Under the pieces are notes generated by a model. That model made no database searches and was not told where the DNA came from. It saw nothing but the letters and a program-made list of their open reading frames with translations. A stretch of DNA of 64,000 nt from Rubrivivax sp. (lineage in GTDB: Bacteria > Pseudomonadota > Gammaproteobacteria > Burkholderiales > Burkholderiaceae_C): contig JAIXRN010000074.1 in NCBI GenBank assembly GCA_027485165.1, forward strand, positions 94,067 to 158,066, written 5' to 3'. Below are positions 11,839 to 21,923 of the stretch, in pieces; position 1 is the first letter of the stretch, and every line of letters begins with the position of its first letter. Both the position numbers and the translations under genes were made by a program.

Positions 11839-12741
11839 ATGGCTATACAGATCAAGTCTGCCGCAGACATCGAGGGCATGCGCCTGGCCGGACGCCTGGC
11901 GTCCGAAGTGCTGGACATGCTGACCCCGCATGTGCGCCCAGGTGTCACCACCAAGGACATCGACCGCCTGGCACACGACTACATGGTCGACGTGCAGCGC
12001 GGCATACCGGCCACGCTGGGCTACCAGCCACCGGGCTACCCCGCATACCCGGCCTCGCTGTGCACCAGCCTGAATGACGTGGTGTGCCATGGCATCCCCG
12101 ACGACCGGCCGCTGAAGAACGGCGACATCATCAACATCGACGTCACCGTCATCAAAGACGGCTGGCATGGCGACAACAGCCGCATGTTCGTCGTCGGCGA
12201 AGGGACCATCGCCGCGCGGCGGCTGTGCCAGATCACCTTCGATGCCATGTGGAAGGGCATCGTCAAGGTCAAGCCGGGCGCACGGCTGGGCGACATCGGC
12301 CACGCCATCCAGACCTTTGCAGAAAACGCTGGCTACAGCGTGGTGCGTGAATTCTGCGGCCACGGCGTGGGCGCGAAGTTCCACGAAGAACCGCAGGTGC
12401 TGCACTACGGCCGCCCGGGCACGCTGGAAACGCTGGAACCAGGGATGATCTTCACCATCGAGCCGATGATCAACGCCGGCAAGCGCGACATCAAGGAAGA
12501 CCGCAAGGGCGCCCGCCCCTACGACGGCTGGACCATCGTCACGCGCGACCGTTCTCTGTCGGCCCAGTGGGAACACAGCGTGCTGGTCACCGACACCGGC
12601 TACGAAGTGCTGACGGTGTCGGCCGGCAGCCCTGAAGCACCCGAATTCGCCACCGCTGGCTACGGGCCGCGGGTAGGCCGCGCACCAGCGCTGACGCTGC
12701 AGGCCCCGGTGCCGCACAGCCCCGCACTGGCCACCACCTGA
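11839..12741 (+). CDS. map: type I methionine aminopeptidase
   Basis: This 300-residue enzyme removes N-terminal methionine from new proteins in the cytoplasm. The metal-binding set of the pita-bread fold is visible: Asp residues in NIDVTVIKDGWHGDNS, His in CGHGVGAKFHEEP, Glu in FTIEPM and Glu in EHSVLVT. The usual type I length is about 260-275 residues; this copy has an extra tail of about 35 Ala/Pro-rich residues after the last catalytic strand. It is followed after 5 bp by glnD, the usual betaproteobacterial order. Confidence 0.97.
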   Translation: MAIQIKSAADIEGMRLAGRLASEVLDMLTPHVRPGVTTKDIDRLAHDYMVDVQRGIPATLGYQPPGYPAYPASLCTSLNDVVCHGIPDDRPLKNGDIINIDVTVIKDGWHGDNSRMFVVGEGTIAARRLCQITFDAMWKGIVKVKPGARLGDIGHAIQTFAENAGYSVVREFCGHGVGAKFHEEPQVLHYGRPGTLETLEPGMIFTIEPMINAGKRDIKEDRKGARPYDGWTIVTRDRSLSAQWEHSVLVTDTGYEVLTVSAGSPEAPEFATAGYGPRVGRAPALTLQAPVPHSPALATT

Positions 12742-12746
12742 AAGCC

Positions 12747-15518
12747 ATGGCCGCAGAGCAGCCGGCCGCTGGCGGGGCGCCGGACTCTTCGGCGCCCGGG
12801 GCCCCCTTGCCTGGCGACATGCCAGGCCCGGCTGCAGTGGCCTTCGCAGATGCCGCGCCGGGCTCACTGGCCGAACTGCGGGCGCAGTTCCGCGCTGGCA
12901 AGGCCGCCTTGCTGGCCCATTTCGCCGCGGCTCGCCCCACCGCGCCGGCCGCCACGCGGCTGCTGCGCGGGCTGGTGCGGCATGTCGATGCCACGCTGGC
13001 CGCCGCCTGGGCGCTGGCCAAGATGCCGCCTGACGCCACCCTGGTGGCCGCGGGCGGCTACGGCCGCGGCGAGCTGTTTCCCTATTCCGACGTCGACGTG
13101 CTGGTGCTGCTGCCCGGCGAGGTCAAGGCCGCCAGCCCGGCCGCTGCCGGCGCGGCCCGCCGCGGCAGCCCCGGCACACCGGGCGAAGCCTTGCGCAGCG
13201 CGATCGAGCGCTTCGTCACCGCCTGCTGGGACATCGGGCTGGAAATTGGCTCTTCGGTGCGCAGCGTGCAGGAATGCCTGGACGAGTCGCAGCGCGACGT
13301 CACCGTGCAGACCGCCCTGCTGGAAGCGCGGCGAGTGTGTGGCGCGCAGCGCTTGTTCAAGCAGCTGCGCGACAGCCAGGCGCGCGCCATGGACGCGCGC
13401 GCCTTCCTGCGCGCCAAGACGCTGGAAATGCAGCAGCGCCACACCAAGTTCGAGGGCACGCCCTACGCGCTGGAACCGAACTGCAAGGAAAGCCCGGGCG
13501 GCCTGCGCGACCTGCAGGTGGTGATCTGGGTGGCGCGGGCGGCAGGGCTGGGTCGCACCTGGTCTGAGCTGGCGGCCAAGGGCCTGATCACACCCTTCGA
13601 AGCCAGCCAGCTGGCCAAGCACGAAGGCACGCTGAAGCTCATCCGTGCGCGGCTGCACGCCGTGGCCGGGCGGCGGGAAGACCGTCTGGTGTTCGACCTG
13701 CAGACCGCCGTGGCCGAGGGCTTCGGCTACAAGGCCAGCAAGGAACAGCGCAGCAGCGAAGTGCTGATGCACCGCTACTACTGGGCTGCCAAGGCGGTGA
13801 CGCAGCTCAACCAGATCCTGATGCTGAACATCGAAGAACGTGTCACCGAGAGCGAAGCCGTGCCCATGCGCCCGATCACAGCGCGCTTCTTCGACCGCGC
13901 GGGCATGCTGGAAGTGGCCAGCGACGACCTGTACCTGCAGAACCCGCACGCCATCCTCGAGACCTTCCTGGTCTACCAGCAGACGCCCGGGCTGTCTGGC
14001 CTGTCGGCACGCACGTTGCGCGCCCTGTACAACGCCCGCAACGTGATGGGGGCGGATTTCCGCCGCGACCCCATCAACCGCGAGCTGTTCATCGACATCC
14101 TGCGGCAAAAGACCGGCACCACGCACGTGATGCGGCTGATGAACCAGACCAGCGTGCTGGGCCGCTACCTGTGGGTGTTCCGCCGCATTGTGGGCCGCAT
14201 GCAGCACGACCTGTTCCATGTCTACACCGTGGACCAGCACATCCTGATGGTGGTGCGCAACGTGCGCCGCTTTTTCATCCCCGAACACGCGCACGAATAT
14301 CCGTTCTGCAGCCAGCTGGCGGCGCAGTGGGCCGAGCCCTGGCTGCTGTACATCGCGGCCATCTTCCACGACGTGGCCAAGGGCCGCGGTGGCGACCATT
14401 CGGAACTGGGCGCGGTGGAAGCGCGCCGGTTCTGCCGCGACCACGGCCTGTCGCGCGACGACACGCAGCTGATCGAATTCCTGGTGCTGCAGCACCTGAC
14501 GATGAGCCGCATCGCGCAGAAGGAAGACCTGTCAGACCCCGACGTCATCCAGCGCTTTGCGCAACTGGTGGGCACGCCGCGGCGGCTGACGGCGCTGTAC
14601 CTGCTGACGGTGGCCGACATCCGCGGCACCAGCCCGCGGGTGTGGAACGCCTGGAAGGCCAAGCTGCTGGAAGACCTGTTCCGCTACACCTTGCGTGCGC
14701 TGGGCGGCGCCCAGCCAGACCGCGAGACCGAGATCGAAGCCCGCAAGCAGGAAGCGCGGCAAAACCTGGCCCTGCACTCGGCCCTGCCCGGCACCGAGGA
14801 ACCGCTGTGGCAGACGCTGGAGGTGAGCTACTTTGCCCGCCACGACGCGGCCGACATCGCCTGGCACGCGCGTTCGCTGTGGCGCCATGTGGCCACTACG
14901 GTGCCGATCGTGCGGGCGCGGCCTTCATCGGTGGGCGACGGGCTGCAGGTGCTGGTCTACGCCCCCGACCGGCCCGACCTGTTCGCGCGCATCTGCGGCT
15001 ACTTCGACAGCGCCGGCTTCAGCATCCAGGACGCGAAGATCCACACCACGCGCGCCGGCTTCGCGCTGGACACCTTCCAGGTCATCAGCCTGGTGGGCGG
15101 CGGCCTGGCCGGGCATGTCAACCAGCGCGACCTGCCTTACCGCGACCTGGTGTCGCTGGTGGAAACGCAGGCCGCCCTGGCCCTGGCCAGCGACGGCCCG
15201 CTGCCCGAACCGCAACGCCGCCGGGTGTCGCGCCGCGTGAAAAGTTTCCCAGTCACGCCGCGCGTGTCGCTGAGCCCGGACGAACGCGCCCAGCGCTGGC
15301 TGCTGACGGTGTCGGCCAGCGACCGGTCGGGCCTGCTGTACGACGTGGCCCGTGTGCTGGCACGCTACCAGGTCAACCTGCAGCTGGCCAAGGTCAGCAC
15401 GCTGGGCGAACGGGTGGAAGACACCTTCCTGGTCGACGGCGCAGCGCTGCAGCAAAGCCGCGCGCAGCTGAAGATCGAAAGCGAACTGCTGGACGCCGTG
15501 GCGGCGCCGGCGTCCTGA
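12747..15518 (+). CDS. glnD: bifunctional uridylyltransferase/uridylyl-removing enzyme GlnD
   Basis: This 923-residue nitrogen sensor adds UMP to PII proteins when glutamine is low and removes it when glutamine is high. Domains in order: nucleotidyltransferase with GGYGRGELFPYSDVDVL, PII-uridylyltransferase helical region, HD domain with IFHDVAKGRGGDHSE, and two ACT domains (starting near VLVYAPDRPDLFARI and LLTVSASDRSGLLYDVA). It is longer than the common 850-890 residues because of an Ala/Pro-rich N-terminal lead of about 40 residues and a short Ala/Gly-rich insert after the first nucleotidyltransferase strand. It is likely co-transcribed with map (5-bp gap). Confidence 0.97.
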   Translation: MAAEQPAAGGAPDSSAPGAPLPGDMPGPAAVAFADAAPGSLAELRAQFRAGKAALLAHFAAARPTAPAATRLLRGLVRHVDATLAAAWALAKMPPDATLVAAGGYGRGELFPYSDVDVLVLLPGEVKAASPAAAGAARRGSPGTPGEALRSAIERFVTACWDIGLEIGSSVRSVQECLDESQRDVTVQTALLEARRVCGAQRLFKQLRDSQARAMDARAFLRAKTLEMQQRHTKFEGTPYALEPNCKESPGGLRDLQVVIWVARAAGLGRTWSELAAKGLITPFEASQLAKHEGTLKLIRARLHAVAGRREDRLVFDLQTAVAEGFGYKASKEQRSSEVLMHRYYWAAKAVTQLNQILMLNIEERVTESEAVPMRPITARFFDRAGMLEVASDDLYLQNPHAILETFLVYQQTPGLSGLSARTLRALYNARNVMGADFRRDPINRELFIDILRQKTGTTHVMRLMNQTSVLGRYLWVFRRIVGRMQHDLFHVYTVDQHILMVVRNVRRFFIPEHAHEYPFCSQLAAQWAEPWLLYIAAIFHDVAKGRGGDHSELGAVEARRFCRDHGLSRDDTQLIEFLVLQHLTMSRIAQKEDLSDPDVIQRFAQLVGTPRRLTALYLLTVADIRGTSPRVWNAWKAKLLEDLFRYTLRALGGAQPDRETEIEARKQEARQNLALHSALPGTEEPLWQTLEVSYFARHDAADIAWHARSLWRHVATTVPIVRARPSSVGDGLQVLVYAPDRPDLFARICGYFDSAGFSIQDAKIHTTRAGFALDTFQVISLVGGGLAGHVNQRDLPYRDLVSLVETQAALALASDGPLPEPQRRRVSRRVKSFPVTPRVSLSPDERAQRWLLTVSASDRSGLLYDVARVLARYQVNLQLAKVSTLGERVEDTFLVDGAALQQSRAQLKIESELLDAVAAPAS

Positions 15519-15533
15519 CACGGCCCGCTGCCC

Positions 15534-16676
15534 ATGGCCCTGCGCATGATCCCCGCCCCCCAGGCCATCGCCCGGCTGGCTGAGTTCGACACCATCATCG
15601 ACGCCCGTAGCGAAAGCGAATACGCCGAAGACCGCCTGCCCGGGGCCGTGAACTGGCCGACGCTGAACGACGCCGAACGCGCCCTGGTGGGCACACAGTA
15701 CAAGCAGGTGTCGGCTTTTGATGCGCGCAAGCAGGGCGCGGTGCTGGCGGCCCGCAACATCGCCACCCATGTGGAACGCGAAGCGGCACGGCTGCCGCAA
15801 AGCTGGCGCCCGCTGGTGTACTGCTGGCGTGGCGGGCAGCGTTCCGGCGCACTGGGCACGGTGCTGGGGGCGATCGGCTTCACGGTGCAGGTGCTGGAAG
15901 GCGGCTACCGCGAATTCCGCCGCGCCGTGCTGGCCGACCTGGACACCCTGCCCCTGGGCCTGGACTTCCGCGTGTTGTGCGGGCGCACCGGCTCGGCCAA
16001 GAGCCGCCTGCTGCAGCAGCTGGCCGCAGCCGGCGCGCAAGTGCTGGACCTGGAAGCCCTGGCCGCGCACCGCGGTTCGGTGCTGGGCCCGCTGCCCGGG
16101 CAGCCGCAGCCCAGCCAGAAGGCTTTCGAGACCGCCGTCTGGCAGGCGCTGCGCGCCCTGCGCCCGGGCCAGCCGGTCTATGCAGAAAGCGAAAGCCGCA
16201 CCATCGGCCGCCTGCGCGTGCCCGAGGTGTTGATGGAACGCCTGCGCGCCGCGCCCTGCATCGAGGTACAGATGAGCGTGGCCGCGCGGGTGCAGTTCCT
16301 GCTGGGCGACTACGCGCACTTCCTGGCCGACAGCAGCAGCTTCTGCGAACGCCTGAACGCCCTGCGCCAGGTGCAAGGTCACGCCACCATCGACGCCTGG
16401 CAGGCGCAGGCGCAGGCGGGCGACTGGCCAGGGGTGGTGGAACAGCTGCTGACGCAGCACTACGACCCGGTCTATGCCCGGTCCACCGCGCGCAATTACC
16501 AGGGCTTTGGCCAGGCGCTGGCGCTGGCCCTGCCCGGGGCAGAACCCGCGCAGCTGCAGGCCGCAGCCCTGGCGCTGCTGCAAGCGCAAGGCGGCGACAG
16601 TGCGCCAGCCCTGCCGGTGCCGCGGTCAGCGCCCCTGACTGGCCAGGCCGAAGCAGCGCATGCCGCCCAGCCCTGA
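15534..16676 (+). CDS. mnmH: tRNA 2-selenouridine synthase
   Basis: This 380-residue enzyme, also called SelU, converts 2-thiouridine at the wobble position of certain tRNAs to geranylated and selenated forms, using selenophosphate. It has an N-terminal rhodanese domain with Cys97 in YCWRGGQRSG, the position of the essential Cys97 in E. coli, and a P-loop GRTGSAKS at 150-157. The selenophosphate synthetase gene selD, needed for the reaction, is not in this window. The 3' end overlaps the DUF2189 gene by 17 bp, which suggests coupling. Confidence 0.95.
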   Translation: MALRMIPAPQAIARLAEFDTIIDARSESEYAEDRLPGAVNWPTLNDAERALVGTQYKQVSAFDARKQGAVLAARNIATHVEREAARLPQSWRPLVYCWRGGQRSGALGTVLGAIGFTVQVLEGGYREFRRAVLADLDTLPLGLDFRVLCGRTGSAKSRLLQQLAAAGAQVLDLEALAAHRGSVLGPLPGQPQPSQKAFETAVWQALRALRPGQPVYAESESRTIGRLRVPEVLMERLRAAPCIEVQMSVAARVQFLLGDYAHFLADSSSFCERLNALRQVQGHATIDAWQAQAQAGDWPGVVEQLLTQHYDPVYARSTARNYQGFGQALALALPGAEPAQLQAAALALLQAQGGDSAPALPVPRSAPLTGQAEAAHAAQP

Positions 16677-17415
16677 AGCCACTGCACCCCAGGCCCGCAG
16701 CGTCAGCCTGGGGCAGCCGCTAGTCTGGCTGCGCCGCGGTTGGGCCGACCTGCTGGCCTGCCCCGTGCCGGGCCTGCTGCACGGGCTGGCTGCAGCCGCT
16801 TTCGGCTGGGCGGTGCTGCTGCTCGCGCATGAAGACTTCTGGATCATGGCCGGCGCCTTCAGCGGCTTTCTCATCGTCGCACCCATCGTCGCCACGGGGC
16901 TTTACGCCGTCAGCCGCGGGCTGGCCCAGGGCCGGCGCATGGGCATGGTCGACGTGCTGGCGGTCTGGCGTTCGCAGGACCCGCGGCTGATGCACTTCGG
17001 GCTGCTGCTGGGCCTGGCCGGCACCGGCTGGGTGATGACGTCGGCGGCCATGGTGACCAGCTTTGCCGACCTGCCGGTGCATCGACCCCTGGACTTCCTG
17101 CGCCATGTGGTGCTGGACGACAAGGGCTGGGTGTTCGAGGCCTGGCTGATGCTGGGCGGGGTGCTGGCCGCGCCGGTGTTCGCGTCCAGCGTGGTGGCCA
17201 TGCCGCTGCTGCTGGACCGGCCTGTCAGCGTGCTGACCGCTGTGCTGACCAGCTGGCGCGCGGTGCTGGCGTCGCCCGCGCCGCTGGCACTGTGGGCGGC
17301 TTTGCTGTGGGCCATCACTGGCCTGGGCATGCTGACGGGCCTGTTGGGCCTGGTGGTGGTGGTGCCCTGGCTGGCGCATGCCAGCTGGCACGCCTACCGC
17401 GACCTGGTCGACTGA
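16660..17415 (+). CDS. DUF2189 family six-helix membrane protein
   Basis: This 251-residue inner-membrane protein has about six hydrophobic helices (GLLHGLAAAAFGWAVLLL, MAGAFSGFLIVAPIVATGLYA and four more towards the C terminus). The WLRRGWADLLACPVPGLLHG opening is typical of DUF2189. Function is unknown. It overlaps mnmH by 17 bp and shares one base with the following DUF2788 gene (TGATG), so the three are probably one transcript. Confidence 0.85.
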   Translation: MPPSPEATAPQARSVSLGQPLVWLRRGWADLLACPVPGLLHGLAAAAFGWAVLLLAHEDFWIMAGAFSGFLIVAPIVATGLYAVSRGLAQGRRMGMVDVLAVWRSQDPRLMHFGLLLGLAGTGWVMTSAAMVTSFADLPVHRPLDFLRHVVLDDKGWVFEAWLMLGGVLAAPVFASSVVAMPLLLDRPVSVLTAVLTSWRAVLASPAPLALWAALLWAITGLGMLTGLLGLVVVVPWLAHASWHAYRDLVD

Positions 17416-17627
17416 TGTTCGGCTACACGGAAGAGCAGATCGCGAGCTTCGGCCTGACGTTCGGCGTCAGCGCCTTCATGCTCTACATGGCCTTCATCAT
17501 CTGGCGCCTGGCGCGCGATTCGAAAGCCGGGCGGCTGGGCACTTTCGTGTTGTTCCTGGCGCTGGGCTTCGGCCTGCTGGGCTTCGTTGCCAAGGGCATC
17601 ATCAAGCTGGTGCTGGCGGGCACCTGA
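17415..17627 (+). CDS. DUF2788 family small membrane protein
   Basis: This 70-residue protein has two membrane helices (FGLTFGVSAFMLYMAFIIW and FVLFLALGFGLLGFVAKGIIK) separated by a basic loop RLARDSKAGR. It matches DUF2788, known in beta- and gammaproteobacteria but without a function. The ATG overlaps the preceding stop by one base (TGATG), fixing the start although a longer open frame exists. It converges on phaB. Confidence 0.85.
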   Translation: MFGYTEEQIASFGLTFGVSAFMLYMAFIIWRLARDSKAGRLGTFVLFLALGFGLLGFVAKGIIKLVLAGT

Positions 17628-17647
17628 AGGCGCCCGCCAAGACCCGA

Positions 17648-18385
17648 TCAGCCCATGTGCATGCCGCCGTTGCAGCTGAAGTCGGCGCCGGTGGAAAAGC
17701 CCGAGTCTTCACTGGCCAGCCAGGCGACGATGGAGCCGATCTCTTCCGGTGTGCCCAGCCGTTTGACGGGAATGGTGGCGACGATCTTTTCCAGCACTTC
17801 CGGCTTGATGGCGCGGACCATGTCGGTGCCGATGTAGCCCGGGCTCACGGTGTTCACGGTCACGCCCTTGCTGGCCACTTCCTGCGCCAGGGCCATGGTG
17901 AAGCCGTGCATGCCGGCCTTGGCGGCGCTGTAGTTGGTCTGCCCGGCCTGGCCCTTTTCGCCGTTGACCGAACTGATCTGGACAATGCGCCCCCAGCCCT
18001 TTTCCACCATGCCCGGCACCACCTGCTTGGTGACGTTGAACATGCGGTTCAGGTTGGTGTCGATGACGGCCTTCCAGTCGTCGGGCGTCATCTTCAGGAA
18101 CATGCGGTCGCGCGTGATGCCGGCGTTGTTCACCAGCACGTCGATGCTGCCGTGTTCGGCCGTGGCCTTCGAAAAGGCGTCGACCGTGCTCTGCCAGTCG
18201 GCGACATTGCCCACGCTGGCGTAGAAGGTGTAGCCCAGGGCCTTCTGCTCGTCCAGCCACTTCGCGTAGTCGCGGCTGGGGCCGCAGCCGGCGATGACCT
18301 TGAAGCCTTCCTTGTGCAGGCGCTGGCAGATGGCGGTGCCGATGCCGCCCATGCCGCCGGTCACGTACGCTACTTTTTGGGCCAT
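17648..18385 (-). CDS. phaB: acetoacetyl-CoA reductase (NADPH)
   Basis: This 245-residue short-chain dehydrogenase reduces acetoacetyl-CoA to (R)-3-hydroxybutyryl-CoA, the monomer of polyhydroxybutyrate. It has the cofactor motif TGGMGGIG near residue 10, NNAG, and the catalytic NYSAAKAG (Tyr-x3-Lys). The VNTVSPGYIGTDMV stretch is typical of PhaB. It is the last gene of the phaC-phaA-phaB operon, 37 bp after phaA. Confidence 0.96.
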   Translation of the reverse strand: MAQKVAYVTGGMGGIGTAICQRLHKEGFKVIAGCGPSRDYAKWLDEQKALGYTFYASVGNVADWQSTVDAFSKATAEHGSIDVLVNNAGITRDRMFLKMTPDDWKAVIDTNLNRMFNVTKQVVPGMVEKGWGRIVQISSVNGEKGQAGQTNYSAAKAGMHGFTMALAQEVASKGVTVNTVSPGYIGTDMVRAIKPEVLEKIVATIPVKRLGTPEEIGSIVAWLASEDSGFSTGADFSCNGGMHMG

Positions 18386-18422
18386 GGTGTTCTCTCCTGA
18401 ATGAAGTGTGTGGTGGGGATTC

Positions 18423-19604
18423 TCAGCGTTCGACGGTCAGGGCGACACCCATGCCACCACCTATGCACAGGCTGGCGATACCCTTCTTGGCGTCGCGCCG
18501 GACCATCTCGTGCAGCAGCGTCACCAGGATACGGCAGCCGCTGGCGCCGATCGGGTGGCCGATGGCGATGGCGCCACCGTTGACGTTGACCTTGCTCGTG
18601 TCCCAGCCCATTTCCTGGTGCACGGCGCAGGCCTGGGCGGCAAAGGCTTCGTTGATTTCCAGCAGGTCCAGGTCTTGCGGCTTCCAGCCCGCGCGTTCCA
18701 GCGCGCGGCGCGCGGCCGGCACCGGGCCCATGCCCATGATCTTCGGGTCCAGCCCGGCGCTGGCGTAGCTAGCAATGCGCGCCAGCGGGGTCAGGCCCAG
18801 GGCGCGGGCCTTGGCGGCCGTCATCACCACCACACCGGCAGCGCCGTCGTTCAGGCCGCTGGCGTTGCCGGCCGTCACGCTGCCGGTCTTGTCGAAAGCC
18901 GGGCGCAGACCAGCCAGGGCTTCGGCGCTGGTCTTCTTGTTGATGAACTCGTCAGCTGCGAAGACCACCGGGTCGCCCTTCTTCTGCGGGATGCTCACCG
19001 GCACGATCTCGTCCTTGAACCGCCCGGCTTCCTGCGCGGCGGCGGCCTTCTGCTGGCTGCCCAGGGCCAGCGCGTCCTGCGCTTCGCGCGTGATGCCGTA
19101 TTGCTTGGCCACGTTTTCTGCCGTGGTGCCCATGTGGTACTGGTTGTAGACGTCCCAGAGGCCGTCGCTGATCATGCTGTCGATCATCTTCCAGTCGCCC
19201 ATGCGCTGGCCGTCGCGGGAATTCATCAGCACGTGGGGCGACAGGCTCATGCTTTCCTGGCCGCCGGCGATGATGATGTCGCTGTCGCCGTCGCGGATGG
19301 CCTGGGCTGCCAGCATGACCGCCTTCAGGCCCGAGCCGCAGACTTTATTGATCGTCATGCCCGGCACAGCCTCGGGCAGACCAGCCTTGATCACGGCCTG
19401 GCGTGCCGGGTTCTGGCCCACGCCTGCGGTGAGCACCTGGCCCAGGATGACTTCGCCGATCTGCCCGCCTTCCAGCCGTGCGCGTTCCAGCAAGGCCTTG
19501 ATGACGGTGGCGCCCAGTTCAGACGCAGGCGTCTTGGCCAGGGTGCCGCCGAACTTGCCGACCGCGGTGCGGGCGGCGGCGACGATGACGATGTCGGTGC
19601 TCAT
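18423..19604 (-). CDS. phaA: acetyl-CoA C-acetyltransferase (beta-ketothiolase)
   Basis: This 393-residue thiolase condenses two acetyl-CoA molecules to acetoacetyl-CoA. The acyl-accepting Cys89 lies in [10 protein letters not shown], the His in GHPIGASG, and the C-terminal catalytic Cys in SLCIGGGMG (about residue 380). The start at [10 protein letters not shown] fits the family; GGAGA lies just upstream. It sits between phaC and phaB and supplies the PHB pathway. Confidence 0.97.
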   Translation of the reverse strand: MSTDIVIVAAARTAVGKFGGTLAKTPASELGATVIKALLERARLEGGQIGEVILGQVLTAGVGQNPARQAVIKAGLPEAVPGMTINKVCGSGLKAVMLAAQAIRDGDSDIIIAGGQESMSLSPHVLMNSRDGQRMGDWKMIDSMISDGLWDVYNQYHMGTTAENVAKQYGITREAQDALALGSQQKAAAAQEAGRFKDEIVPVSIPQKKGDPVVFAADEFINKKTSAEALAGLRPAFDKTGSVTAGNASGLNDGAAGVVVMTAAKARALGLTPLARIASYASAGLDPKIMGMGPVPAARRALERAGWKPQDLDLLEINEAFAAQACAVHQEMGWDTSKVNVNGGAIAIGHPIGASGCRILVTLLHEMVRRDAKKGIASLCIGGGMGVALTVER

Positions 19605-19668
19605 GGAAATCTCCTTCGTTGGAATGCAGTCGTGTGTGGGTGCGGGCCGGCCCTGGTCAACGGGCCGA

Positions 19669-21441
19669 TCAGGTGGCTTTTTCCTTGACGTAGCGGCCTG
19701 GTGCGGGTTCGATCGCGCGGTGCAGCCGGTTACCCGGCGCCTTGGGCGCGGGCACCAGCTTGCCGCCATGCGGGGCCAGCCATTCAGTCCACTGCGGCCA
19801 CCAGCTGCCCGGCACTTCGGTGGCACCGGCCAGCCAGTCTTCGGCCTTGGCCGCCAGCTTGTCGTTCACCCAGTGGCTGCGCTTGCCCTTGGCCGGCGGG
19901 TTGATGACGCCGGCGATGTGGCCCGAAGCCCCCAGCACGAACTTCACGTTGGGCGCGCGCCCGGCGTTCTTCAGCAGCGGTACCGACGCGTAGGCGGCCG
20001 TCCACGGCACGATGTGGTCTTCGCGTGAGCCGTAGATGAAGGTCGGCAGCTGAATGGCCGACAGGTCCACCTTCTCGCCGCAGACCGTCAGCGCGCCGGG
20101 CTGCTTCAGTTCGTTCTGCAGGTAGGTGTGGCGCAGGTACCAGCAGTACATGGGCCCGGGCAGGTTCGTGCTGTCGCCGTTCCAGTACAGCAGGTCGAAG
20201 GGCGGCGGCGATTCGCCCTTCAGGTAGTTGCCCACCACGTAGTTCCAGACCAGGTCGTTCGGGCGCAGAAAGCTGAAGGTGGTGGCCAGTTCCTGGCCCT
20301 TCAGCAACGCGGGGCCGGTGGGGGCATCGGGGCCCAGGGTCATCTCGCGCAGCTTCACCATGGCTTCGTCGATGAAGATGTCCAGGATGCCGGTGCTCTC
20401 GAAATCCAGCAGCGTGGTCAGCAGGGTCAGGCTTTGCGCAGGGCGTTCGCCACGGGCGGCCAGCACGGCCAGCGCGGTGGCCAGGATGGTGCCGCCGACG
20501 CAGAAGCCCAGGGTGTTGATCTTCTCGCTGCCGGTGATGGCCTGCACCGCGGCGATGGCGGCCAGCGGGCCCTGTTCGATGTAGTCGTCCCAGTCCAGGG
20601 CCTTCAAGCTGTCGTCGGGGTTGCGCCAGCTGATGACGAAGGTGCGGTGGCCCTGCGCCACGGTGTGGCGGATCACGCTGTTGTCGGGCTGCAGGTCCAG
20701 GATGTAGTACTTGTTGATGCACGGCGGCACGAACAGCATCGGGCGTTCGTGCACCCGCGGCGTGAGCGGCCGGTACTCGATCAGCTGGATGAGCGCGTTT
20801 TCGAACACCACCGCGCCTTCGGTGGTGGCGACGTTGCGGCCGACTTCGAACACCGTCTCGTCGGTCTGCGACACATGGCCCTTGCGGATGTCCTCCAGAA
20901 GGTGCTGCATGCCCAGGGCGATGCTTTCGCCCTTGGTTTCCACGGCCTTGTGTAGGGCCTCGGGGTTCAGCGGCAGGAAGTTGCTGGGGCTGGCGGCGTC
21001 CACCCACTGCTGCACGGCAAAGCGCACCCGGGCCTTGGTCTTCTCGTCGGTCTGCAGGCTGTCGGCCATCTGCATCAGCGTGCGGGCGTTCAGCAGGTAC
21101 ATCTGGGCCGTGAAAGCGGCCGCCGGGTTGCTGGCCCATTCGGTGGCGGCAAAGCGGCGGTCGCCGAGCCGCGGCAGGGCCGGCGCCTGGCCGTCTGCAG
21201 GCGGCTGCAGGCGCTGCAACGCGGCGTTCCAGGTCTCGGCCGCCTGCTGCAGGTAATCGGTCTGCAGCTGGGCCAGGCTGTCCAGGGGCAGCTGCACGGC
21301 CGGCAGGGCTGCACCTGGCAAGCCAGCCCCAGGCAAAGGTGCAGCACCCAGCAGGCTGCGCCACATTGCCCCCATCGTCTGCCCGATGGCGTCGGCAGGG
21401 TTCTGCGGCGCTGGCGCCGACGGGTTAGGCTTGCTGCTCAT
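19669..21441 (-). CDS. phaC: class I poly(3-hydroxyalkanoate) synthase
   Basis: This 590-residue polymerase joins (R)-3-hydroxybutyryl-CoA into PHB at granule surfaces. The triad is visible: Cys314 in the lipase-like box FCVGG, Asp475 in SREDHIVPW and His508 in ASGHIAGV. Length and motifs match the Cupriavidus class I enzyme, with five extra residues between Asp and His. An AGGAG lies 9 bases before the ATG. It is the first gene of the phaCAB operon. Confidence 0.97.
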   Translation of the reverse strand: MSSKPNPSAPAPQNPADAIGQTMGAMWRSLLGAAPLPGAGLPGAALPAVQLPLDSLAQLQTDYLQQAAETWNAALQRLQPPADGQAPALPRLGDRRFAATEWASNPAAAFTAQMYLLNARTLMQMADSLQTDEKTKARVRFAVQQWVDAASPSNFLPLNPEALHKAVETKGESIALGMQHLLEDIRKGHVSQTDETVFEVGRNVATTEGAVVFENALIQLIEYRPLTPRVHERPMLFVPPCINKYYILDLQPDNSVIRHTVAQGHRTFVISWRNPDDSLKALDWDDYIEQGPLAAIAAVQAITGSEKINTLGFCVGGTILATALAVLAARGERPAQSLTLLTTLLDFESTGILDIFIDEAMVKLREMTLGPDAPTGPALLKGQELATTFSFLRPNDLVWNYVVGNYLKGESPPPFDLLYWNGDSTNLPGPMYCWYLRHTYLQNELKQPGALTVCGEKVDLSAIQLPTFIYGSREDHIVPWTAAYASVPLLKNAGRAPNVKFVLGASGHIAGVINPPAKGKRSHWVNDKLAAKAEDWLAGATEVPGSWWPQWTEWLAPHGGKLVPAPKAPGNRLHRAIEPAPGRYVKEKAT

Positions 21442-21626
21442 CTGCTGTGTCTCCTGTGTCTTTGCGCTGCCGTCTGCCGGAGCAGGTCTGCTGGCAGCGG
21501 CCCCGATCGTCGCCGGGTTTCAGGGCAAGCCCCGTCAGGAGTTGTACGACCCCAGGCTTACCTTGGCATGACGTACCGGGCCTCGCGCCGGCCACCCCAA
21601 CCCCGCCACCACCCCCTGAGAACCCC

Positions 21627-21923
21627 ATGTACCTGGTTGCCATCGCCTGGATGTACGTCGTTGTGATGATGGCGGTGGCCGAAGCCATGTCGCCCGTGGG
21701 CACCGTGCTGGGCGCCATCATCACCTTCGTGTTCTATGGCCTGCTGCCGGTGGCCATCATCATCTACATCCTGGGCACCCCAGGCCGCAAGCGCGCACGC
21801 CTGAAGGCCGAGGCAGAGGCAGAGGCCCAGCAGGCCGAGGCCCTAGATGCCGCCGCTGCGCAACCAGATGGCAGCCGCCAGGCGCCCGGTGACGCCGTCG
21901 CGCCGGAAGGAAAACAGCTCTGA
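21627..21923 (+). CDS. small two-helix membrane protein, unknown
   Basis: This 98-residue protein has two membrane helices (about 3-20 and 26-50) followed by a charged Ala/Glu-rich tail beginning GRKRARLKAEAEAEAQQAEA. The start is the Met opening the first helix; the longer frame upstream lies in the phaC promoter region. Its last 81 bases overlap the 3' end of the convergent pgeF gene. No family was recognised. Confidence 0.7.
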   Translation: MYLVAIAWMYVVVMMAVAEAMSPVGTVLGAIITFVFYGLLPVAIIIYILGTPGRKRARLKAEAEAEAQQAEALDAAAAQPDGSRQAPGDAVAPEGKQL

